This document shows, one piece after another, positions 15,703 through 22,273 of a DNA stretch of 22,273 nucleotides (position 1 is its first letter; each line of letters starts with the position of its first letter). Location of the stretch: NCBI GenBank assembly GCA_021847165.1, contig JAJZUH010000011.1:1-22273 (forward strand), in the 5' to 3' direction. The notes beneath the pieces are model-generated. The model was not told the origin of the DNA, ran no database searches, and worked only from the letters and a program-made list of their open reading frames with translations. The position numbers and the translations under genes are program-made. This DNA is from Pseudomonadota bacterium. Its GTDB lineage: Bacteria > Pseudomonadota > Gammaproteobacteria > Burkholderiales > Gallionellaceae.

Positions 15703-17402
15703 TGAAGATCGGCAAACACATCAGCCTGCTGTGGCGAGGGTCGATACGGAGGCAACTGATCCTCGGCTTCGCCTTGGCTTCGCTCGCGTTGATGCTGGGA
15801 TTCGGCTACCTGACGCTGGAACAGCAGAGGGAGGCCTTGTACCGGTCTTCCGAAGAGCGCGCATCGTCGCTGGCCCATGCGCTCGCCATCAGCGGAACCT
15901 CATGGGCCGTGGCGAACGACCTGATGGGCTTGCAGGAGGTGGTGCAGGGATTCGCCCGGACGCAGGACCTGCAACGGGCGTATTTCGTGAATACGCATGG
16001 CGAGGTGCTGGCCTCGACCAATCCGGACGAGGTCGGGTTCTTCCTGACGGACAAGGTGAGCCGCGACATGCTGGCTTCTTCCGCCAGAGACCAGAGCGTA
16101 CTGGTCAACCAGCAGAACCTGATCGTCGTGGCGCATCCGGTGATGGCCGAAGGCAGGCTGCTGGGTTGGGTACGGGTCGAGATGTCGCGGGATGCGGTGA
16201 ATGCAAACCTGTCTGCGCTGACCCGAGCCTGGGCCGAGTTCATCCTGATCGCGGTGCTGGCGGTCTCGCTCATCGCAATGGTGCTGGCGCGGAGGCTGAC
16301 GCGCGGTCTGGATCATCTGATGCAGGTGGCAGCAGCGGTCGAGCAGGGACTGGGCAAGCGTCGTTCCGACATCGGACGGCTCGACGAGATCGGGGTGCTG
16401 GCGCGCCATCTCGACAGCATGCTGGATGCACTCGATCAGCAGAAAAAAGCGATACACGAAAGCGAGGCGAGATACCGTTTCCTTGCCGACAATATTTCCG
16501 ATGTGATCTGGATCGCCAATCTGCAAACGAAGGCCTGGATGTATATGAGTCCATCGGTCGAGAAACTGCTGGGCTACACAGCGGAAGAGGTGATGGAGAT
16601 GCCACTCGGTCAATTGCTGTCGGCCACTTCCCAGGCCGACGTGAGGGAATGGATAGCCGAGCGCAGCCAGGCGTTCCTGAACGGCAGCGAAGGCGATCAC
16701 GTATATACGGACGAGGTGGAGCAGTATTGCCGCAACGGCGATAAATTGTGGACCGAGGTGACGACCCATTTCGCCACCAGCGATGCGGGCGAACTCATCC
16801 TGCTTGGGGTGACGCGCAACATCACCGAACGCAAAAGGGCCGAGGAGCAGATACGCAATCTGGCTTTCTACGATGCACTGACACAGTTGCCCAATCGCCG
16901 CCTGCTGCAGGACCGGTTCAACCAGGTGCTGTCGGCCTGCAGGCGCAACAACCGGTTCGCGGCACTGATGTTCATCGACCTGGATAACTTCAAGCCGCTC
17001 AACGACGAACATGGGCACGATGTGGGCGACATCCTGCTGGTCGAAGTCGCGCATCGCATCGTCAGCTGCGTGCGCGAAGTCGATACGGTTTCGCGCTTTG
17101 GTGGCGACGAATTCATCGTGATGTTGAGCGAGCTGGATGCGGACCGGGCGATCTCGATGACGCAGGCCAGCGTGGTCGCCGAGAAGATCCGGCAATCGCT
17201 GGGAGAGGTGTACCGGCTGAACGTGGCGCAAAAGGATGGCCGGCCGCCCCGCGTGATCGAGCATCGTTGTACTGCGAGCATCGGCGTGGTGCTGTTCAGC
17301 AATCATGGCGCCACCCAGGAGGACCTGATCAAGCTGGCCGACGCGGCCATGTATCAGGCCAAATCCGCCGGCCGCAATCAGGTGTATTTCGCCGACACAT
17401 AG
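15702..17402 (+). CDS. Membrane diguanylate cyclase (sensor-HAMP-PAS-GGDEF)
   Basis: The product has 566 residues. One membrane helix lies at about 17-37, a periplasmic sensor domain at about 38-175, a second helix at about 177-197 and a HAMP linker at about 198-250. The PAS domain (about 252-380) contains the GYTAEEV box and ends with [15 protein letters not shown]. The GGDEF domain (about 385-566) has an intact active-site GGDEF at 467-471. An inhibitory I-site Arg458-x2-Asp461 precedes GGDEF by the canonical five residues, so product-inhibited c-di-GMP synthesis is expected. No EAL domain is present. The start is the ATG overlapping the lipoprotein stop (TGATG), implying coupling and a shared signal pathway. 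Confidence 0.92.
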   Translation: MKIGKHISLLWRGSIRRQLILGFALASLALMLGFGYLTLEQQREALYRSSEERASSLAHALAISGTSWAVANDLMGLQEVVQGFARTQDLQRAYFVNTHGEVLASTNPDEVGFFLTDKVSRDMLASSARDQSVLVNQQNLIVVAHPVMAEGRLLGWVRVEMSRDAVNANLSALTRAWAEFILIAVLAVSLIAMVLARRLTRGLDHLMQVAAAVEQGLGKRRSDIGRLDEIGVLARHLDSMLDALDQQKKAIHESEARYRFLADNISDVIWIANLQTKAWMYMSPSVEKLLGYTAEEVMEMPLGQLLSATSQADVREWIAERSQAFLNGSEGDHVYTDEVEQYCRNGDKLWTEVTTHFATSDAGELILLGVTRNITERKRAEEQIRNLAFYDALTQLPNRRLLQDRFNQVLSACRRNNRFAALMFIDLDNFKPLNDEHGHDVGDILLVEVAHRIVSCVREVDTVSRFGGDEFIVMLSELDADRAISMTQASVVAEKIRQSLGEVYRLNVAQKDGRPPRVIEHRCTASIGVVLFSNHGATQEDLIKLADAAMYQAKSAGRNQVYFADT

Positions 17403-17427
17403 ATGTCATATGGATGGCCTGGCTCTG

Positions 17428-17436
17428 TGCTAGAAT
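17428..17436 (+). promoter_or_regulatory. Candidate extended -10 promoter for typA
   Basis: TGCTAGAAT fits an extended -10 (TGn then TAGAAT) 35 nt before the typA ATG. No good -35 hexamer is seen at 16-18 nt spacing. Confidence 0.45.
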
Positions 17437-17470
17437 GCGCCCCCTTTGAATTCTGCACAGGTAGTACATC

Positions 17471-19300
17471 ATGTCCCGCGCCCTTCGCAACATTGCCATC
17501 ATTGCCCACGTCGACCACGGCAAGACCACCCTCGTTGACCAGCTCCTGAAACAGAGCGGCACCTTCCGCGACAACCAGAAAGTGGATGCCCGCGTGATGG
17601 ACAGCAACGACCTGGAAAAAGAGCGCGGCATCACCATTCTGGCCAAGAACACCGCCATCGAATACAACGGCACCCACATCAACATCGTCGATACCCCGGG
17701 ACACGCCGACTTCGGCGGCGAAGTGGAGCGCGTGCTGGGCATGGTGAACGGCGTGCTGCTGCTGGTGGATGCGGTGGAAGGCCCGATGCCGCAGACACGC
17801 TTCGTGACCAAGAAGGCGCTGGCGCTGGGCCTCAAGCCCATCGTGGTGATCAACAAGGTCGATCGTCCCGGCTCGCGTCCGGACTGGGTGCTGGATCAGA
17901 CCTTCGATCTCTTCGACAAGCTTGGCGCCAACGACGAACAACTCGATTTTCCCGTGATCTACGCTTCCGGCCTGAACGGCTGGGCCTGCCTGAATCTGAA
18001 CGATGCCCCGTCCAAGGGCGGTTCCGCTTCCGACATGACCGCACTGTTCGACACCGTCCTGAAACACGTACCGACACCACCGGGCGATCCTGATGCACCG
18101 CTGCAACTGCAACTCGCGGCACTGGATTATTCCACCTTCACCGGACGCCTCGGCGTGGGGCGCGTGCTGAACGGACGCATCAAACCCGGCCAGCAAGTGG
18201 TGGTGATGAATCACGAGAAGCAGGTGGGATCCGGCCGCATCAACCAGGTGCTGGGCTTCCAGGGGCTGGACCGCGTGCCGGTGGAAGGCGCGGAAGCTGG
18301 CGACATCATCATCATTTCCGGTCTGGAAGACATCGGTATCGGCGTCACCATCTGCGACAAGGACAAGCCGGTCGGCTTGCCCATGCTGACCGTGGACGAG
18401 CCGACGCTGACCATGGACTTCATGGTGAACACCTCGCCTCTGGCAGGCACCGAGGGCAAGTTCGTCACCAGCCGCCAGATCCGCGACCGCCTGACCAAGG
18501 AACTGCTGACCAACGTGGCGCTGCGCGTCGAGGATACCCAGGACGCGGACGTGTTCCGCGTATCCGGCCGCGGCGAACTGCATCTGACCATCCTGCTGGA
18601 AAACATGCGCCGCGAAGGCTTCGAGATGGCCGTGGGCAAGCCGCGCGTCGTCTACAAGGAGATCAACGGCGAGAAGTGCGAGCCGTACGAGAACCTGTCC
18701 ATCGACCTGGAAGACGAACATCAGGGCGGCGTGATGGAGGAGATCGGCCGTCGTCGCGGCGAACTGACCAACATGGAATCGGACGGCCATGGCCGTACCC
18801 GCCTGGAATACCACATTCCGGCCCGCGGCCTGATCGGCTTCCAGTCGGATTTCATGACCATGACGCGCGGTACCGGCCTGATGAGCCACGTGTTCGACGA
18901 TTACGGTCCGACCAAGGCCGACCTGCCGGGTCGCCACAACGGCGTGCTCATTTCGCAGGAAGACGGCGAGGCGGTGGCCTATGCGCTGTGGAACCTGGAA
19001 GACCGCGGCCGCATGTTCGTCAGCCCCGGCGACAAATTGTATGAGGGCATGATCATCGGCATCCACAGCCGCGACAACGATCTCATCGTCAATCCGATCA
19101 AGGGCAAGAAGCTCACCAACGTGCGCGCCTCCGGTACCGACGAAGCGGTGCGCCTGACCACCCCGATCAAGCTGACCCTGGAATCGGCGGTGGAATTCAT
19201 CGACGACGACGAACTGGTGGAGCTGACACCCAAGTCCATCCGTATCCGCAAGCGCTATCTGAAGGAGCACGAGCGCAAGCGCGCCACAAAAGCCGATTGA
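17471..19300 (+). CDS. typA: Ribosome-associated GTPase TypA/BipA
   Basis: The product has 609 residues, the family length. The GTPase domain begins with the G1 P-loop AHVDHGKT at 12-19, followed by RGITI, the switch II motif DTPGHADF and NKVD. Translation-factor domains II, III and V follow, and the BipA-specific C-terminal domain includes [18 protein letters not shown] and [12 protein letters not shown]. TypA binds the ribosome and assists 50S assembly and stress or cold adaptation. It lies 68 nt after the GGDEF gene with its own promoter candidate and is followed by a strong hairpin, so it is probably monocistronic. Codon use is more biased than in the neighbours, consistent with high expression. 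Confidence 0.97.
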   Translation: MSRALRNIAIIAHVDHGKTTLVDQLLKQSGTFRDNQKVDARVMDSNDLEKERGITILAKNTAIEYNGTHINIVDTPGHADFGGEVERVLGMVNGVLLLVDAVEGPMPQTRFVTKKALALGLKPIVVINKVDRPGSRPDWVLDQTFDLFDKLGANDEQLDFPVIYASGLNGWACLNLNDAPSKGGSASDMTALFDTVLKHVPTPPGDPDAPLQLQLAALDYSTFTGRLGVGRVLNGRIKPGQQVVVMNHEKQVGSGRINQVLGFQGLDRVPVEGAEAGDIIIISGLEDIGIGVTICDKDKPVGLPMLTVDEPTLTMDFMVNTSPLAGTEGKFVTSRQIRDRLTKELLTNVALRVEDTQDADVFRVSGRGELHLTILLENMRREGFEMAVGKPRVVYKEINGEKCEPYENLSIDLEDEHQGGVMEEIGRRRGELTNMESDGHGRTRLEYHIPARGLIGFQSDFMTMTRGTGLMSHVFDDYGPTKADLPGRHNGVLISQEDGEAVAYALWNLEDRGRMFVSPGDKLYEGMIIGIHSRDNDLIVNPIKGKKLTNVRASGTDEAVRLTTPIKLTLESAVEFIDDDELVELTPKSIRIRKRYLKEHERKRATKAD

Positions 19301-19319
19301 ATCGGGAGATGCAACTTCA

Positions 19320-19351
19320 ATGACAAAGGGCGCGCAAGCGCCCTTTGTCAT
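19320..19351 (+). terminator. Hairpin terminator behind typA
   Basis: A perfect 14-bp stem (ATGACAAAGGGCGC at 19320-19333 with its complement at 19338-19351) is closed by a GCAA tetraloop. It starts 20 nt after the typA stop. The downstream tract TTCATCTTGATTT is only partly T-rich, but stem strength makes termination likely. Confidence 0.75.
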
Positions 19352-19398
19352 TTCATCTTGATTTATACTGCCTGTCCGTTCACGACAGGAGAATAGCT

Positions 19399-20190
19399 AT
19401 GAAAAGACCGCTTTATTTCATTGGCCTCATGTTGGTTGTCGCTGCAGCGCATGCCGCGGTTCAGGGCAAGGAGGTCAGCTACGAAGCCGACGGCACCAAG
19501 CTCAAGGGCTATGTTGCCTACGACGATGCGGTGAAGGGAAAACGCCCGGGCGCACTGGTGGTGCATGAATGGTGGGGCCTCAACGACTACGCACGCAAGC
19601 GCGCTCGCATGCTGGCGCAGCAGGGTTACACCGCACTCGCGCTCGACATGTACGGCAACGGCAAGATGGCGCACCATCCCGACGATGCGCAGAAATTCTC
19701 CAGCGAAGTGAGCCAGAATGAGGCATTGGCCAAGGCGCGCTTCGAAGCCGCGCTTGCGCTGCTCAAGCAGCAGAGTACGGTGGATGCCGACAACATCGGC
19801 GCCATCGGCTATTGCTTCGGCGGATCGGTGGCGTTGAACATGGCGCGCCTCGGCGAGCCCCTCAAGGTGGTGGAGAGCTTCCACGGCGGCCTGAAAACAT
19901 CGCATCCGGCGGAGCCGGGCGTGGTGAAGGCGCGCATCGCCTCGTTTACCGGCGAGGCCGATCCGTTCATCCCGGCAGAGCAGGTCGCGGCGTTCCGTGA
20001 TGAGATGGAAAAGGCCGGCGTGACCCCGCTGATAGTGACCTATCCGGGGGCCATGCACAGCTTCACCAGCCCGGACGCGGACAGGCTTGGCAAGGAATTC
20101 AAGCTGCCGATGGCCTATGACGCAGAGGCGGACAGGGACTCATGGGGCAAAGGGATGGCGCTGATGAACGAGGCGTTCAAGGCGAAGTAG
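19399..20190 (+). CDS. Exported dienelactone hydrolase family protein
   Basis: The product has 263 residues. A signal peptide covers about residues 1-19 (GLMLVVAAAHA), so it is periplasmic. The alpha/beta-hydrolase core has the DLH-type nucleophile Cys139 in GYCFGG, Asp188 in GEADPFIP and His220 in GAMHSF, plus the family block VVHEWWGLNDYARKRA near 54-69. DLH enzymes hydrolyse lactones or esters; the substrate here cannot be inferred, and no aromatic degradation genes are nearby. AGGAG stands about 8 nt before the ATG; an in-frame extension to 19345 would run into the typA hairpin and was rejected. A TATACT at 19364-19369 may be its -10, without a well-spaced -35. Confidence 0.9.
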   Translation: MKRPLYFIGLMLVVAAAHAAVQGKEVSYEADGTKLKGYVAYDDAVKGKRPGALVVHEWWGLNDYARKRARMLAQQGYTALALDMYGNGKMAHHPDDAQKFSSEVSQNEALAKARFEAALALLKQQSTVDADNIGAIGYCFGGSVALNMARLGEPLKVVESFHGGLKTSHPAEPGVVKARIASFTGEADPFIPAEQVAAFRDEMEKAGVTPLIVTYPGAMHSFTSPDADRLGKEFKLPMAYDAEADRDSWGKGMALMNEAFKAK

Positions 20191-20218
20191 GGCGGAGCTG
20201 GCTGACCGGTATGGATTT

Positions 20219-21508
20219 ATGACCCTGGAGATTATTTTGATCGTTGCCGTGCTGGCGCTGCTGTCCTTGCTGCTGGTATTGCAGTTGCGGCAGCCCGCGC
20301 GGGCTGCGCAGATGCTGGAACAGCAACATCGCGCCATGCTGACTGACCTGCACGATGGCCTGAACAAGCAGGGCGACCGCCTGATTGCGGCGCAGGCAGC
20401 GGAGTCGGAACGCTTGCGCACTGCCGTGAGCGAGGAGCTGCGCGCCACCCGAGATGCCATCAACGCGCTGCAAGCCAAGCAGGACACGCTGCGCAGCGAG
20501 ATGCTGGCGCAGACGCTGGCCAAGCTGGCGGAGCAGGGACGAGCGGACCAGGAGCTGATCCAGAACTCGTTCCGCAACGCCACCCAGCATCTGGCCAGCA
20601 GCATCGAAACCCTGTCCAGGACGGTGGACGGCCGCCTGGAGCAGATCGGCGGCAAGGTGAACGAGCGCCTGGACGAAGGCTTCAAGAAGACCAACGAGAC
20701 TTTTGTGAGCGTCATGGCGCGTCTGGCCACCATCGACGAAGCGCAGAAGAAGATCGACGGCCTCACCACCAATGTCGTCAGCCTGCAGGAACTGCTCGGC
20801 GACAAGCGTTCGCGCGGTGCGTTCGGCGAAGTGCAGCTGGAAGGGCTGGTGCGCAATATCCTGTCGCCGCAGGCTTACGAGATGCAATATACCCTGCCGA
20901 ACGGCAGCCGTGCCGACTGCGTGCTCAAATTGCCGGAGCCGACCGGCATGGTGGCGGTGGATTCCAAGTTCCCGCTGGAGAACTACCACCGCATGTTCGA
21001 TGCCGCGAGTCCGGCGGAAAAGCTGGCGGCAGAGAAACAATTCAAGGCCGACGTGAAGAGGCATGTGGATGATATTTCCGGCAAATACATCATCCCGGAG
21101 GTAACATCGGATGGCGCAGTGATGTTCATCCCTGCGGAAGCGGTGTTCGCCGAGATCCATGCGCATCATTCCGATATAGTGGATTACGCCATGCAGCGCC
21201 GTGTGTGGATCGTCTCGCCAACCACGCTGATGGCCGTGCTGAACACCGCACGTGCCGTGATGAAGGACGTGGAGACGCGCAAGCAGGTGCATATCATCAA
21301 GGACGAACTGGGCAAACTGGGCAAGGAGTTCGGGCGTTTCGACGAACGCATGAAGAAGCTGGCCGATCATATCCGCCAGGCGCACGAGGACGCGCAGGAC
21401 GTGCGCACCACCAGCCAGAAGATATCCAAACGCTTTACCAGCATCGAACAGGTGGAACTGGAGCACATTGCTGTTTTGCCGCCTGACATTACAGCAGCCG
21501 ATCTCTGA
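20219..21508 (+). CDS. rmuC: DNA recombination protein RmuC
   Basis: The product has 429 residues. An N-terminal membrane helix (about 3-21, IILIVAVLALLSLLLVL) is followed by a long coiled coil (about 25-180, rich in Glu/Gln/Arg/Leu heptads). The RmuC domain (about 190-400) contains the family blocks RGAFGEVQLEGLVR, AVDSKFPLENY, MFIPAEAVFAEI and VWIVSPTTLMAVLNT. RmuC limits recombination at inverted repeats by an unresolved mechanism and is predicted to act as a membrane-anchored nuclease-like factor. There is no Shine-Dalgarno next to the ATG; GGAG at 20194-20197 is 21 nt away and better placed for a four-codon reading ATG GAT TTA TGA at 20211-20222 whose stop overlaps this start. Confidence 0.92.
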   Translation: MTLEIILIVAVLALLSLLLVLQLRQPARAAQMLEQQHRAMLTDLHDGLNKQGDRLIAAQAAESERLRTAVSEELRATRDAINALQAKQDTLRSEMLAQTLAKLAEQGRADQELIQNSFRNATQHLASSIETLSRTVDGRLEQIGGKVNERLDEGFKKTNETFVSVMARLATIDEAQKKIDGLTTNVVSLQELLGDKRSRGAFGEVQLEGLVRNILSPQAYEMQYTLPNGSRADCVLKLPEPTGMVAVDSKFPLENYHRMFDAASPAEKLAAEKQFKADVKRHVDDISGKYIIPEVTSDGAVMFIPAEAVFAEIHAHHSDIVDYAMQRRVWIVSPTTLMAVLNTARAVMKDVETRKQVHIIKDELGKLGKEFGRFDERMKKLADHIRQAHEDAQDVRTTSQKISKRFTSIEQVELEHIAVLPPDITAADL

Positions 21509-21530
21509 ATGAATTTTAGGGGGTAAAGCA

Positions 21531-22273
21531 ATGGCGAATCCGACTCATACATGGAAATTCTTCCGCGCTGGCGGGTTCGACCAGGTGCAGCTGGATACCG
21601 GCGCCGACCTGCTCGCGCTGGATCGGCTCGATCAAAAACTGTGGGTCGCGTTGAGTTGCCCGACGCGCGGCATCGAGTTCGATAACCGCACACTGGACAT
21701 GATCGATGCGGACGGCGACGGGCAGGTGCGCGCCAACGAGGTTCTGGCAGCGATCAGCTGGGCAGGCGCGCTGCTGAAGAACCCCGAACTGCTGATCAAC
21801 GGCGCGGATAGCCTGGCGCTGGCCGACATCGCGGATGACAGCGAAGAAGGCAAACAGGTGCTGGCTTCCGCGCAGCATATCCTGAAGAGCCTGGGCAAGC
21901 CCCAGGCAACCGTTATCTCGCTGGCGGACATGGCGGACATCGAGAAATTCCTGGCCGGCTTGCAGTTCAATGGCGACGGCGTGGTCTGTGCCAAACAGAT
22001 CGACGATGGTGCATTGAGCGCCACGGTCAACGACATCGCCAGGACGTCCGGCTGGGTCGCCGACATGAGCGGCGACAACGGCATCAATCAGGACATTGCC
22101 GACAGGTTCTTTGCCGATGCCAAGGTTTACGTCGAATGGTATGCCAAGGGCGAGGCCGATGCGGCAATCCTGTTCCTGGGCGCGGATAGCCGATCCGCGG
22201 CGGAAGCGCTGCGGGCGGTGCGAGACAAGATCGACGACTATTTCACCCGCTGTCAGCTGGCGAGCTACGATGC
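21531..22273 (+). CDS. EF-hand protein of unknown function (3' end outside window)
   Basis: The reading frame is open from the ATG to the window end, 247 codons with no stop, so the gene is truncated by the window. AGGGGG lies 7 nt before the ATG. The start, MANPTHTWKFFRAGGFDQVQ, has no signal peptide or membrane segment. A canonical 12-residue EF-hand loop lies at 59-70 (DADGDGQVRANE: acidic positions 1, 3, 5 and 12), pointing to calcium binding. Two Gly/Asp/Asn stretches further on (FNGDGVV and SGDNGINQD) may be degenerate EF-hands. I recall large betaproteobacterial proteins with the same opening but no known role. It lies 22 nt behind rmuC and may be co-transcribed. Confidence 0.8.
   Translation, partial: MANPTHTWKFFRAGGFDQVQLDTGADLLALDRLDQKLWVALSCPTRGIEFDNRTLDMIDADGDGQVRANEVLAAISWAGALLKNPELLINGADSLALADIADDSEEGKQVLASAQHILKSLGKPQATVISLADMADIEKFLAGLQFNGDGVVCAKQIDDGALSATVNDIARTSGWVADMSGDNGINQDIADRFFADAKVYVEWYAKGEADAAILFLGADSRSAAEALRAVRDKIDDYFTRCQLASYD

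Noticed and set aside
15900..17306. - strand open frame opposite the diguanylate cyclase gene
   Set aside because: The + strand gene has intact HAMP, PAS and GGDEF motifs; the antisense product is His/Gln/Arg-rich without motifs.
17378..19351. Long - strand open frame (about 657 codons) opposite typA
   Set aside because: typA is complete and highly conserved. The antisense frame starts inside the typA terminator hairpin and has no recognisable domain.

Overview
The window looks like a chromosomal segment of a chemolithotrophic betaproteobacterium that oxidises sulfur. A Gallionellaceae/Sideroxydans-like organism or a close relative is my best guess. The grounds are a reverse-type dsr operon with dsrL, the map-glnD arrangement, small beta/gammaproteobacterial-type proteins, high GC with strong third-position bias, and a dispersed 'CTCTCCCGC-AA-GCGGGAGAG' palindrome of a type common in beta- and gammaproteobacteria. 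The placement rests on remembered families, not on a search.

Region 1 (1-8166, + strand) is the 3' half of a dsr operon and its downstream genes: dsrL (tail only), dsrJ, dsrO, dsrP, dsrN, a DUF4202 protein and cysG. After these come an exported protein of unknown function, an ankyrin-repeat protein and two small conserved-type proteins, the second rich in cysteine. Several junctions overlap (TAATG, ATGA) or are 1-20 nt apart. DsrJ, DsrO and DsrP are the periplasmic and membrane parts of the DsrMKJOP electron-transfer complex. DsrN and CysG supply the sirohaem amide cofactor of DsrAB. dsrN carries an in-frame palindromic repeat insertion, the most unusual sequence-level feature of the window.

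Region 2 (8199-14472, - strand) holds a bacteriohemerythrin, then a probable map-glnD-DUF347 membrane protein transcription unit, then an rhlE-type DEAD-box helicase. A strong 13-bp hairpin separates rhlE from map.

Region 3 (14473-17402) is a 333-bp divergent intergenic stretch with candidate promoters in both directions, followed by a two-gene signalling pair: a PhnD-like periplasmic-binding lipoprotein overlapping (TGATG) a membrane HAMP-PAS-GGDEF diguanylate cyclase.

Region 4 (17403-22273, + strand) is mostly housekeeping: typA/bipA with a perfect 14-bp hairpin behind it, an exported dienelactone-hydrolase-family protein, rmuC, and the 5' part of an EF-hand protein that runs off the end.

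I saw no tRNA, rRNA, CRISPR array, insertion sequence or transposase. The best candidates for something undescribed are the uncharacterised four-gene block behind the dsr operon, the repeat inside dsrN, the fourfold-repeat membrane protein behind glnD, and the lipoprotein/GGDEF pair with its triple half-site promoter.
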